A stretch of DNA of 64,000 nucleotides from an uncultured Pedobacter sp. (GTDB lineage: Bacteria > Bacteroidota > Bacteroidia > Sphingobacteriales > Sphingobacteriaceae), in NCBI RefSeq assembly GCF_913776295.1, contig NZ_CAJYOJ010000082.1, positions 1 through 64,000 on the forward strand. Reading direction: 5' to 3'. This document shows, one piece after another, positions 43,968 through 53,346 of the stretch (the stretch's first letter is position 1; each line of letters begins with the position of its first letter). Under the pieces are notes generated by a model. That model was not told the origin of the DNA, made no database searches, and saw nothing but the letters and a program-made list of their open reading frames with translations. The position numbers and the translations under genes were made by a program.

Positions 43968-45650
43968 ATGGAGCGCATACCAATTCAAAAAAATCCAGTT
44001 TCAAAAGAGCCTTATACTTTTACGGTTCAACCATTTGGCACCTCTTTGGCTGTTTTGCTGATCAGCTTTTGCCTCTTTTCCTGCGGATTAAAAAAACCGC
44101 AATCGGTTAATCCGGATACAGGACTTCAACAACACATATTGGTAAATCCTGCCTTACCCGGCGATAATCCGGATCCTTCTATCATCAGGATTGGAAGAAC
44201 ATATTATGCTACTTCTACCACCAACGAGTGGGCTCCGTATTTCACCATTTATAAATCAACCGATCTTAAGAACTGGAAACTGATTAATCACGTTTTCCCG
44301 AATGGATTTAAGGATATGAAAAATCAGTGGGGTGAGAATAACTTCTGGGCTTCGGAACTGGTTTATGACCAAAAACAGAACCGGATTTATGCCTATTACA
44401 CGGCGCATAACCGGGAAACAAAAGGTAACCCGGGTTTACAGTGCGGAACGGCATGGATTGATGCAGATAAAATTGAAACGGGTAAATTTACCGACAATGG
44501 CCCTGTGATTATTGAAGATGAATGCGGTGCCATAGATGCATTTGAATTACAGCAAAACGGCAAAATTTATGCTTTCTGGAAAAACGATGGTAATGGTTGC
44601 GGCAAAGAAAGCTGGATCTGGAAACAGGAAATTAACGAGAGCCGTACCAAATTACTGGGGCAAAAAAGCAAAGTATTTACCAATAGCCAGCCATGGGAAA
44701 CCGGACTGGTGGAAGGCGCCTGTTTTTTTACTTTGGGAGAATATGTATATAGCCTGTATTCGGTTGGGGGTTGTTGCGATGCCAAATGCAATTATAAAAC
44801 CGGCATTGCCAGAACAAAAGATTTAAACAGCGGCTTATGGGAGAAATATGGCAAAAACCCGATTATGGTGAGCAATGATCGTTGGAACTGCCCCGGCCAT
44901 GGCACAGTAGTAAAAACTGCCGATGACAGGCTATTTATGCTTTACCATGCTTTTAACAAAAATTATGATGTTTTTGTTGGCCGGGAAGGCATTATTGAGG
45001 AATTGATTGTAGGGGCTGATGGATGGCCCGTATTGCATAATGCCACCCTCCCCAACCGTCCAAAAGCTGATCTTGATTTTACCGATAATTTTGAAAAGGA
45101 TCAAACACTTGATCTCGCCTGGCAGTGGCCTTCCAAATCGCAAAGACCATTGATGTTTTTAGATAAAGGCTTGAAATTGTCGGCATCTGATGAAAACCAC
45201 GCACTTGGCACCTTTTTAGGCCAGTACATTAAAACGGTAAATTTCAGCATCAGTGCAGAGGTAAATCCCGGGGAAGCAAAAACCGGCATTTGCCTTGGGG
45301 GAGCCATATTAAAAAGTAAATGGCCTGGCGAACTTGGCGGCATAGGCATTACAGCCTCGAAAGATGGATTTATTGTTTTTGACAATTTTGAAGGTACTTA
45401 CAACGTTCTTAAAGCATCGACAGAAAGTTTAAGCACACCGGTACAGTTGAAAATGCAGATTAGCAACGATGGCAAACAGATCGATTTTTTCTATAAAAAA
45501 CCAGCAACAGAATGGCTTAGTTTTTATCGTACGGATTTTTTAGCCGACAAATATGTACCCTGGGGAATGGGCTACCGGGCTGGCATTGTGGTGAAGGGAG
45601 ATACTTCTCAGACAGGGACTTTTAGTAACTTTAAGCTAATCAATAATTAG
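43968..45650 (+). CDS. GH43 family glycosidase lipoprotein with C-terminal beta-sandwich
   Basis: A 560-residue lipoprotein, starting at the ATG at 43968 so that the lipobox cysteine is C39 (LISFCLFSC). In-frame ATGs at 43806 and 43920 would give an implausibly long N-terminus. The GH43 propeller (about 58-365) has catalytic base D69 (DNPDPSII), D190 (CGAIDAFEL) and acid E249 (GLVEGACFF). The C-terminal part (about 385-560) looks like the concanavalin-type GH43_C2 sandwich. An unusual cysteine cluster, GGCCDAKCNYKTG, and several other cysteines suggest disulfides. It reads away from promoter copy C and is probably a xylosidase or arabinofuranosidase. Confidence 0.85.
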   Translation: MERIPIQKNPVSKEPYTFTVQPFGTSLAVLLISFCLFSCGLKKPQSVNPDTGLQQHILVNPALPGDNPDPSIIRIGRTYYATSTTNEWAPYFTIYKSTDLKNWKLINHVFPNGFKDMKNQWGENNFWASELVYDQKQNRIYAYYTAHNRETKGNPGLQCGTAWIDADKIETGKFTDNGPVIIEDECGAIDAFELQQNGKIYAFWKNDGNGCGKESWIWKQEINESRTKLLGQKSKVFTNSQPWETGLVEGACFFTLGEYVYSLYSVGGCCDAKCNYKTGIARTKDLNSGLWEKYGKNPIMVSNDRWNCPGHGTVVKTADDRLFMLYHAFNKNYDVFVGREGIIEELIVGADGWPVLHNATLPNRPKADLDFTDNFEKDQTLDLAWQWPSKSQRPLMFLDKGLKLSASDENHALGTFLGQYIKTVNFSISAEVNPGEAKTGICLGGAILKSKWPGELGGIGITASKDGFIVFDNFEGTYNVLKASTESLSTPVQLKMQISNDGKQIDFFYKKPATEWLSFYRTDFLADKYVPWGMGYRAGIVVKGDTSQTGTFSNFKLINN

Positions 45651-45661
45651 TTATGCTTTCT

Positions 45662-45685
45662 GTTAGTTGGTGGACACCAACCAAC
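45662..45685. repeat. Intergenic hairpin, GTG-loop-CAC family, copy 3
   Basis: GTTAGTTGGTG (45662-45672) pairs with CACCAACCAAC (45675-45685) apart from one A-C mismatch, with a GA tip. It sits immediately downstream of the GH43 stop, in the convergent gap 45651-45751. Confidence 0.6.
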
Positions 45686-45703
45686 AAGTAGATATATTTT
45701 TTA

Positions 45704-45730
45704 TGGTGGTCGGTGCCACACCGACCACCA
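45704..45730. repeat. Intergenic hairpin, GTG-loop-CAC family, copy 4
   Basis: A perfect 12-bp stem, TGGTGGTCGGTG / CACCGACCACCA, with loop CCA, 18 bases after copy 3 and just before the end of the convergent lipoprotein gene. It follows the run ATATATTTTTTA, which would be a T-tract for copy 3 transcripts, so copy 3 may terminate the GH43 mRNA. Confidence 0.7.
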
Positions 45731-45751
45731 GATGTACCTGATTAAGGTAGT

Positions 45752-46750
45752 TTACCACTGAATCTGCTGATCTTCATCCGGTATCAACGTGTTCAGGTCG
45801 CGCTGCATAGACAAAGTTCCCTCTACTTTATATTTCAATCGTTGTCCAGGAACGGTAGTATAATCTTCAAACTCGTACGACAGATAAAGAGTGGTGTAAA
45901 CATGCTTTAAATAAGGAAGTTTCGGATCCATGGCCTCATCCCTGGTGTAATAAGATTGTGTTGCCCCTACCTTGAACTTATTATTCACCGTGTTGTCGCT
46001 CCAGATTTCCAGTTTTTTCTTTTGAAGATCTATTTTTTCATTGGTAAATTTGATAAAGACCTTATAATTTTTGCGGTCGAGGTAATCTATATCCCTGATC
46101 CCTGCGTAGAGAAAAATAGTTTTATCATCTACCACAAACGTCCTGTGGGTATTCAAGGTTAAAGGTTCAGTATCTCCCTCCAAAAATATTTTGTACAAGG
46201 TACCGCCGTATTCGCCGGAGTAATCATTAAAGGGGGTAATGCGGAGCATTGTTCTTCTGTAATATTTATTTGGGTTCGCCTGGTAATCATAAGAAGGATC
46301 GCTTAAAATCTGCAACGGCAAAACCCATTTATCCGCCTGATCGAGGTTGCCCAAAGTAAAATCAATCGGTATGGTTACCGTACTTACCCCTGTAGGTGCC
46401 GTTATGCTTTGTGGCATAGTATAATAATTTTTATCCAGTTGCTTAAAATACAGTTCCTGCCGGTGGCCATATTGTTCCTGGTTCAGTTTGGCCAGGGTAT
46501 CAGGATCCAAACCGATGTGGATTGTACGGTCTTTAACATTTGGGGTAGAGCCGCTGATAATAACCGGTAAATTGAACCTCAATTTCCCCTGGGCATTATA
46601 ACGGATATAACACCAGGTTACGCCCTGGGCAGTTGGGTTTGATTTAAATGATGCCATCTGGACGAATTGTTCTTCTTTCCACTCATCACGACATGATACA
46701 CAGCATATTACTGTTGTTACCATAAAAATTAATTGATATATACGTTTCAT
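45752..46750 (-). CDS. BT_3987-type surface lipoprotein (DUF1735/DUF4973-like)
   Basis: A 332-residue lipoprotein (lipobox C20, CCVSC, then RDEWKEEQF). An N-terminal DUF1735-like domain (about 30-170) has LPVIISGS..NVKDRTIHIGLDPDTLAKLN and TVTIPIDFTL; the C-terminal half (about 175-320) resembles the DUF4973 barrel, with NDYSGEYGGTLYKIFLEG. Such proteins are often the last gene after susC-susD and serve as extra surface glycan-binding proteins. It lies 19 bases after susD in the same operon. The ligand is unknown. Confidence 0.8.
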   Translation of the reverse strand: MKRIYQLIFMVTTVICCVSCRDEWKEEQFVQMASFKSNPTAQGVTWCYIRYNAQGKLRFNLPVIISGSTPNVKDRTIHIGLDPDTLAKLNQEQYGHRQELYFKQLDKNYYTMPQSITAPTGVSTVTIPIDFTLGNLDQADKWVLPLQILSDPSYDYQANPNKYYRRTMLRITPFNDYSGEYGGTLYKIFLEGDTEPLTLNTHRTFVVDDKTIFLYAGIRDIDYLDRKNYKVFIKFTNEKIDLQKKKLEIWSDNTVNNKFKVGATQSYYTRDEAMDPKLPYLKHVYTTLYLSYEFEDYTTVPGQRLKYKVEGTLSMQRDLNTLIPDEDQQIQW

Positions 46751-46769
46751 TGTTTTAAATGCTAATCGG

Positions 46770-48857
46770 TTATTCAGGATTTGTCCAGCCAGGGTTTTGC
46801 GTAAGGTATTTATTCCGTTTTAATTCATCATAGTGAATAGGCCAGAACCACATTTTAAGCGTAAAGATGGAAGGCAGAGATGGCGTTTCTACAACCGTAT
46901 GAAAAAGGTCTGCCTGTGCTTTGGTGGCATAAGCATTGTATCCATAAACCGGTGCAGATTCTTCCGAAGGAGCGTCCGTCCAGCGGCGCAAATCGAAATA
47001 ACGTTGCCCTTCTGCAAAAAACTCGATCTGCCGTTCTCTTTTTAATTTGATGCGGAACTGGTTCGGATCAGCATATACCTGGCTGGTATAGTCAGCCAAC
47101 CCTGCCCGGATACGGATGGGCTGTATCCCTTTTTTCATTTCTAAAATGTTGCGCGACATGGCATGTGTCCGGCTACCATCCCATGATGGGATATTGTAAG
47201 AACCATTCAGCTCATTTAAGGCTTCTGCATAAATCAGCAATACTTCTGCATAACGGATGGCAGGATCAACTTTTTGCTTCATCCGACTTTGATCGTAAGC
47301 AGTAACAGCTACATTACTGATATCGTCCGGGTGTATATATTTTTTGATGCCAACGCCTGTACGGGGCCAGTAAGAAGTATTTTTGTAGCCGTTAGGATCG
47401 CCACGGTAATAAAATATCTGCATATTACTTTTTTCGTCTTTTACGCTTTCGGCATTCAACAAATTCCAGGTAGAGCCGTTGTACGAAACCGAAGCATAAA
47501 ACCTGGGCTCGCGACGGGCAAACTGTTTGTTTACGCCTACGCCCAGTGGACCTAATTCCGGATAGCTGGCCAACTCTTCTTGTTTGACGTAACCCGAGGC
47601 CCTCGGTGCTGAATTGTACCGACCTTCGTAACCCGGCCTACCGGCATACATGCTGTTCATACCGGGTATATCACTACCATTGTTCATGTAATAGGCATCT
47701 ACCTGCTTCTGCGTCATGCCATGCGAGTTATAACCTTTCCCCTCCAGGCGTGGTAGCTGGTGTAATACCAGCACATTGATCCCTTCGCCACCCTGGTTTT
47801 GGCCATGGGTAAAAATCAGTTCCGGATTTTGGTAAGCTGGCACCGTTCCATTAAACAAAGAGCGATAGGATTCGAAAGGGTCAATATCACTCCAGCCGGA
47901 AGGCCAGGCACTATTAGAGAAATTACTGTCGAACGGCGGGGTTACCGTTGCCGGGTAAGCAGCATCGCCCGTTGCCTTTTTATAGGCCACATATAAGCGG
48001 TACTGCCCTAAATCCATCACATCTTTTGCCGCGGCAGCTGCCCTTGCCCATTTTGATTCATCGTAACTGCGCGAAAGTAAGGGCTTCCCATCTTTGGTCA
48101 CCATTGCTGCCGCTACTTCTGCGGGCGCTTTTCCGTTAGCCAGCGGACTTGCGGCGTACAACAATATTCTGGCCCGCAGTGCCAAAGCGGCACCACGGGT
48201 AGGCCTGGCAATCTGTTGTATACCCTGTTGAACAGATAACCCTTTGGCAGCCTCCGCCAGCTCATTAGCCAGGTAAACCGCACATTCTTCATAAGAATTT
48301 CGCGGTTGGGCAATATCATCATATTCTTTAGTATAGTCGATGCCTTCGCTGGCTATAATGGGTACAGGGCCATAGGTACGCAGCAATATCCAATAAAAAT
48401 AAGCCCTTAAAAAGCGTGCCTGCCCTTTTAAATCAGCAATTTCTTTCGCTGAAAATTTGGTATTGATATCAATATTATTGATAAAAATAGAGGCCTGCCT
48501 GATTCCTTTATAAGCGGTATTCCATATTTCCCTGCTTTCACCGTTCAGCCCGTTCTCGGTATACTGCCCGTTTTTCCATCTTTTATAGCCATCATTTTCG
48601 TCGCCATAATACATGTCATCAGCAAAATTAAAAGGTACGGTTTTCTTGCTGCTTACCTCCTGCATGTAATTACTGCCTAAAAAAGAGTACGCCTGTGCAA
48701 GCCATCTGTTTGCATAATCGGGGTTGGTAAAAACCTCTTCTGTGGTTAGCCTTTCATCAAAAAGATAATCGGAGTCGAGAAATTTCTTACAACCGTTAAT
48801 GATGGTAACAGCGATCAGCAGGCTTACTGCCATCGCTGTTTTTTTCAAATTTTTCAT
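46770..48857 (-). CDS. SusD/RagB surface glycan-binding lipoprotein (large)
   Basis: A 695-residue SusD, longer than the usual 480-600, with lipobox C23 (TIINGC) and KKFLDSDYLFDERLTTEEVF. TPR segments include LKGQARFLRAYFYWILLRTYGPVPII and PAIRYAEVLLIYAEALNELNG; the ending has IKLKRERQIEFFAEGQRYFDLRRW and FWPIHYDELKRNKYLTQNPGW. The extra length lies in the central substrate-facing part (about 330-520). It is three bases after susC, hence tightly coupled. Confidence 0.95.
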   Translation of the reverse strand: MKNLKKTAMAVSLLIAVTIINGCKKFLDSDYLFDERLTTEEVFTNPDYANRWLAQAYSFLGSNYMQEVSSKKTVPFNFADDMYYGDENDGYKRWKNGQYTENGLNGESREIWNTAYKGIRQASIFINNIDINTKFSAKEIADLKGQARFLRAYFYWILLRTYGPVPIIASEGIDYTKEYDDIAQPRNSYEECAVYLANELAEAAKGLSVQQGIQQIARPTRGAALALRARILLYAASPLANGKAPAEVAAAMVTKDGKPLLSRSYDESKWARAAAAAKDVMDLGQYRLYVAYKKATGDAAYPATVTPPFDSNFSNSAWPSGWSDIDPFESYRSLFNGTVPAYQNPELIFTHGQNQGGEGINVLVLHQLPRLEGKGYNSHGMTQKQVDAYYMNNGSDIPGMNSMYAGRPGYEGRYNSAPRASGYVKQEELASYPELGPLGVGVNKQFARREPRFYASVSYNGSTWNLLNAESVKDEKSNMQIFYYRGDPNGYKNTSYWPRTGVGIKKYIHPDDISNVAVTAYDQSRMKQKVDPAIRYAEVLLIYAEALNELNGSYNIPSWDGSRTHAMSRNILEMKKGIQPIRIRAGLADYTSQVYADPNQFRIKLKRERQIEFFAEGQRYFDLRRWTDAPSEESAPVYGYNAYATKAQADLFHTVVETPSLPSIFTLKMWFWPIHYDELKRNKYLTQNPGWTNPE

Positions 48858-48860
48858 TGC

Positions 48861-51800
48861 TTATAAATTAACTGATACGCCTAATGATAATGTTTTGCTC
48901 AAGGGATATACTTTCCCGGTCGAACTTCCTAACTCCGGATCCCAGAGTTTAAACTTACTGAAAGTAAGCAGGTTGGTCCCGATCAAAAAGACACGGACAT
49001 TGTTTAAATGTGCCCTGTTCACCAGGGTTTTGGGTAATGAATAACCAATATCCAATGTTTTTAAACGCAGGTAGGAACCATCCCTTAGCCAGAATGTTGA
49101 TGCCCTGTAATTATTGGCATTCGGGCCATACGTTAAACGCGGATAATCGGCATTGGGATCTTCGTTAACCCCTAACATCCAACGGTTACTATCAGCAATA
49201 TCGCTTAAGATATTTCCCCAGTTCTGGCCTAAGCTGAACATATACACCGAAGAGCCATTGATAAAGTAAGTAGACTTTCCTACCCCTTGAAAATGCACAT
49301 TGATATCCAGTCCTTTCCAGCTGGTTGAAATACCAAAACCATAGGTAAAATTAGGGCGTGTGGTTGCACCAATGGCCACAATATCGTTATCATCAATTAA
49401 ACCATCTCCGTTAACGTCCTTGTATTTGATATCGCCCGGCATCACCTCGCCAAAGCTTTGCCTCGGACTGTTACGGATATCATCATAATCAGTGAACAAG
49501 CCTAAATCGATCAGTCCCCGCGCCTGGTCTACACGATGTCCTTCCTGAAGTTTATAGCTGTAAATCGTGTTTTCTTCATCCCGTTCAATAATTTCATTTT
49601 TGCTATAGGTGGCATTGCCCCTCAGGGTTAAATCGACATTATTGATCTTCTGTTTAAAAGTAAAACTGCCATCAAATCCATGGGCTTTTACCTCACCAAC
49701 ATTGGCTGATGGATTGTTCTCCAGGCCTACAAATCCCGGCAGGAAATTCCGGCTCATATAAATGCCGTCACGTCTTTCCCTGAAATAATCCACCGTCCCG
49801 CTGATTTTATCATGAAATAAAGCATAATCTATCCCTAAATCCTGTTTGGTAGCTACTTCCCACGTTACATTTGGGGAGGCTACTGATGAATAACGGATTC
49901 CTGTCCAGGGATTTGACGAATCGAAATCACCGAAATTGTAACCAACTGCCGACATTTGTTCCAAACTGTAGAGATAAGGAAACCTGATATTACCTAAATT
50001 ATCATTCCCGGTTTTTCCATATGAATAACGGATTTTAAACATATCTACCCAACCCAGTTTCTTTACCAAGGGTTCCTCGCCTACATTCCATGCACCCGAA
50101 ATGGCAGGAAAAAACCCAAACCGGTAATCTTTATGAAAATTCTCGGAACCTGTGTATCCGAAGTTAAAGTCTACATAGTAGCGTGAATTCCAGTTATAAT
50201 TCACGCGACCTGCAACTCCCTGGTTGCGGCGGGCAATTCCGTTTTTGAGATCGGTACCGATATTTTGGGTAAACACCCTGGAAGCCTGCGTGTATTTGAT
50301 CACCGCACCAAAATTATGCGAGGCAATGCTTCGGTTGTAATGGGTTTCCCATTCGAAAAATTCATTTTTGTTACCATCCGAACCGGCCGTCTGCGTCATT
50401 TTCTGTTCTTCTTTAATCCGCTTGAATACCAGTTCGCCTGCTGTATTCCGGTAACGGCTGGCACTCCATAATTCAGGAAATTTATACCGTTTGATATAAT
50501 TGTTGTTGTAGGTATCATACCCGAAACGGCCCACAAAACGGAGTCCTCTGGTAATAAAATCGAGTCCCTGGTTCAGGTTTAGTGTGGTTTGAATATTGTT
50601 GCTCCAGCTTTCATTGTAGCCTGTCATGGTACCCTGTACCCAGGGATTAAAACGATCCATATCGTTGTCAGGATTAGTGTCGCCGTCATCACTGGCCGGG
50701 ATTTTCCCATCCGAGTACTGAAGTGGTGAAGTGATGGCATTATAGCCCATCAGCGCTGTCCAGATGGCATCACTGCCCACTCCTGGGTCGTTCTGTTTAC
50801 GCAATGAGCCTGATACTCCAACGGTTAACAGGGTAGATTTGGTGATGTCCATGTCTACGCTTAAGCGGTAGGTATATTTATTGAAACTGGCATTGGTATT
50901 ATAATCTTTTAAAGCATCGTCTACCTTGTACATTCCCTGCTGGTTCTGGTAACTGCCCGATAAATAATAACGTGCCGTTTTTCCGCCGCCGCTCAGGTTA
51001 AGCATACTGCGTTGGCTCCTGGCTGCGTCCCGGAGTACCACATCCATCCAGTTTACATTAGGAAAGAGGTCCGGATCGAGTCCCAGGCGCAGAATTTCAA
51101 GCTCCGAACGCGAGAAAAGCGGTTCCTGATTACGTACAATCTTGGCTTCATTGGCCATTGAGGCATACGTATAGCCGTCTACAAACTGTGGAAGTTTAGT
51201 GAGCGTGTTGTAAAAACCTTCCACTTTAGCATTGATATTCACCTTACCTTCCTTCCCTCTTTTGGTTTTGATCAGGATTACTCCGTTGGCGCCTCTGCTA
51301 CCATACATCGCGGTTGCGGAAGCATCTTTTAACACTGAAAAGGATTCTACATCTTCCACATTGATTTCATTCATATCACGCTCAAAACCATCAATCAATA
51401 CCAAAGCAGCATTACTGGCTCCAAAAGTAGAAATACTGCGCACCCAGAATTCGGAAATACTGCCTGGCCGTCCCGAAGTTTGCATGGCCTGTATACCCGG
51501 TACCACGCCGGCCAGGGCATCAGCCATTGATGTGGACGGATTGGACTTCAGCTGATCAACATTTACTGTGGTAATGGCACCTGTAATGGCAATCTTTTTT
51601 TCGGCACCGGTAGCCGTTACCACCACTTCGTTCAGTACACTGGCATCCGATTCTTTTAAGGTAACATCTACCAGGCGTTGCTCTTTCACCAAAACTTCTT
51701 TCTTTTCGTAACCCACGTAAGAAAATACAAGGGTTTGATAGGCAGGCATTTTAATGGTGTATCTTCCATCTCCATCGGTAATGGCCCCTAATCCGGGCAG

Positions 51801-51941
51801 GTTACTTACCGAGATGCTCACCCCCGGAATCGGCAGCTTTTTCTCATCGGTTACGGTACCTTTAACGATCACCTCCTGGGCCAGGATATTAATGGAAATC
51901 CCAAGCACCCAAAGGCAGGTCAATAAAATAAATCTCATCAT
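48861..51941 (-). CDS. SusC/RagA TonB-dependent outer-membrane transporter
   Basis: A 1026-residue receptor: signal peptide (about 1-21, ILAQE), carboxypeptidase-regulatory-like domain (about 24-100, VKGTVTDEKKLPIPGVSI), LNEVVVTATGAEKKIAITGAI, plug with LIDGFERDMNEINVEDVESFSVLKD split as usual and ASATAMYGSRGANGVI, barrel to SLGVSVNL. No STN domain. It is preceded in the operon by an IPT/NHL lipoprotein (19-base gap), and the whole unit is expected to read from promoter copy D. Confidence 0.95.
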   Translation of the reverse strand: MMRFILLTCLWVLGISINILAQEVIVKGTVTDEKKLPIPGVSISVSNLPGLGAITDGDGRYTIKMPAYQTLVFSYVGYEKKEVLVKEQRLVDVTLKESDASVLNEVVVTATGAEKKIAITGAITTVNVDQLKSNPSTSMADALAGVVPGIQAMQTSGRPGSISEFWVRSISTFGASNAALVLIDGFERDMNEINVEDVESFSVLKDASATAMYGSRGANGVILIKTKRGKEGKVNINAKVEGFYNTLTKLPQFVDGYTYASMANEAKIVRNQEPLFSRSELEILRLGLDPDLFPNVNWMDVVLRDAARSQRSMLNLSGGGKTARYYLSGSYQNQQGMYKVDDALKDYNTNASFNKYTYRLSVDMDITKSTLLTVGVSGSLRKQNDPGVGSDAIWTALMGYNAITSPLQYSDGKIPASDDGDTNPDNDMDRFNPWVQGTMTGYNESWSNNIQTTLNLNQGLDFITRGLRFVGRFGYDTYNNNYIKRYKFPELWSASRYRNTAGELVFKRIKEEQKMTQTAGSDGNKNEFFEWETHYNRSIASHNFGAVIKYTQASRVFTQNIGTDLKNGIARRNQGVAGRVNYNWNSRYYVDFNFGYTGSENFHKDYRFGFFPAISGAWNVGEEPLVKKLGWVDMFKIRYSYGKTGNDNLGNIRFPYLYSLEQMSAVGYNFGDFDSSNPWTGIRYSSVASPNVTWEVATKQDLGIDYALFHDKISGTVDYFRERRDGIYMSRNFLPGFVGLENNPSANVGEVKAHGFDGSFTFKQKINNVDLTLRGNATYSKNEIIERDEENTIYSYKLQEGHRVDQARGLIDLGLFTDYDDIRNSPRQSFGEVMPGDIKYKDVNGDGLIDDNDIVAIGATTRPNFTYGFGISTSWKGLDINVHFQGVGKSTYFINGSSVYMFSLGQNWGNILSDIADSNRWMLGVNEDPNADYPRLTYGPNANNYRASTFWLRDGSYLRLKTLDIGYSLPKTLVNRAHLNNVRVFLIGTNLLTFSKFKLWDPELGSSTGKVYPLSKTLSLGVSVNL

Positions 51942-51960
51942 TATATTGTGTATTTATCAG

Positions 51961-53346
51961 TTATTCTTCTTTAGCAATTTTGCGGATCAGCCAGTTGCCT
52001 GTATCGCCGATGTAAAAGCATTTCCTGGTTTCATCATAAGTAATGGCCTGTGGATTATTGAAACGGGCCTCTGTGCGTAAATCGCCATCTGCGTAGCCAC
52101 TTGTGCCATTGTTACCGCGCCCGGCAAAAGTGCTTACCCTCCCCTGTGGCGTTAAAGTGCGGATGGCATGATTGGCTTTGTCGCAGAAATAGAAATCGTA
52201 TAGGTCTCCTCCGGTAGCTTCATAATCGGGGTTTTTCACAAATACGCCCTGTACCGGGTTATTTAACCGGGCGTTGGTGCCAATTCCATCGGCATAACCG
52301 GCGGTACCTGCAGCACCACAAATGGTATAAGGGGTTTTAAAAGTCCTCGTGGCGCGGTCATAATCGGTACGCATAATAAAATGCTTATCGTACTCAACCA
52401 GATAGGCATAGTCGCCCGAAGGGTGCATCACCATGTAAACGGCTACAGCGCTGTAAGGATTGGAGAAGACCAGTTTATCCTCTTTAGTATTAAAATCATA
52501 CCTGCGGATATCTCCTGCCCTGAACCTCGAATAATAAAGTTCACCATTCTGAGGGTGTATCATCGTTCCGTTTACCCCGCGTGCATAAACTTCGATTGCT
52601 TTCTTTTGCAGAAAGCTGGATTCACGGCTAAAGATATAATTACCATATTTGGTATCGCTGGAGTGATTGTGCGAAACAATCATGTCCTGATTGCCATCAA
52701 TTCGCCAATTGATAATGGATACCCTGTCGAGATCAGTCCTGAAATAGCTCACATATTTCTTTTCGAAATCGACGAGACGGCAACTGTTCACATCGGCTGA
52801 AAAGTACAGGCGATTTGGATTTTTCGGATCAAGGGTGAGCCAGGTAATGCCTTTAAACGCCCCGCAATCATTAAACGGGCCTTCTTTTTCTTCAAAATTA
52901 GAAGCCACCTGGTAGTACTTTCCTAAAAATGTAGAAACCAGTAATTTTCGGGTATAAGAAAAGACTTCTTTCGATATAGCCTGTGCAAGCTGCTGGTTGT
53001 TGCCATCAATGATGGTGATTTTGATATCGCCATCATAAGCCTCTTCAGGAATAATACAATAAATACTATTGTTTTTTACCCCGATCACTTTAGCCACTTT
53101 TCCACCAATGGTCACTTTTATTTTCGAAATATCATTACCGAAATTATGGCCATAAATAACGAGGTTATTCCCTACTCCGCCTTGTTTTGGGTAAAAATCA
53201 GTAATCAGCACTTCTTTTGACGGATCGTAAGCATCCTCCTGCTGCAATTTTTCTTGTTTACACCGCGTTAACGAAAGTGCAATCAGCCCGAGCAATATCC
53301 ATTGGATTTGCCAGGGCATGGTTTTTACATTTTTTTTTGTTTTCAT
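51961..53346 (-). CDS. IPT/TIG and NHL-repeat surface lipoprotein
   Basis: A 461-residue lipoprotein (lipobox C29, ALSLTRC). An IPT/TIG domain (about 45-130) has VLITDFYPKQGGVGNNLVIYG and GKVAKVIGVKNNSIYCIIPEEA. A beta-propeller of NHL type follows (about 140-460), with repeats such as GYADGIGTNARLNNPVQGVF and GYADGDLRTEARFNNPQAI near the end. Proteins of this design are encoded at the head of many Bacteroidota glycan operons and are thought to be surface glycan-binding partners of SusCD. It is the first gene of the IPT-susC-susD-DUF4973 operon; its start is about 700 bases from the promoter module. Confidence 0.88.
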   Translation of the reverse strand: MKTKKNVKTMPWQIQWILLGLIALSLTRCKQEKLQQEDAYDPSKEVLITDFYPKQGGVGNNLVIYGHNFGNDISKIKVTIGGKVAKVIGVKNNSIYCIIPEEAYDGDIKITIIDGNNQQLAQAISKEVFSYTRKLLVSTFLGKYYQVASNFEEKEGPFNDCGAFKGITWLTLDPKNPNRLYFSADVNSCRLVDFEKKYVSYFRTDLDRVSIINWRIDGNQDMIVSHNHSSDTKYGNYIFSRESSFLQKKAIEVYARGVNGTMIHPQNGELYYSRFRAGDIRRYDFNTKEDKLVFSNPYSAVAVYMVMHPSGDYAYLVEYDKHFIMRTDYDRATRTFKTPYTICGAAGTAGYADGIGTNARLNNPVQGVFVKNPDYEATGGDLYDFYFCDKANHAIRTLTPQGRVSTFAGRGNNGTSGYADGDLRTEARFNNPQAITYDETRKCFYIGDTGNWLIRKIAKEE

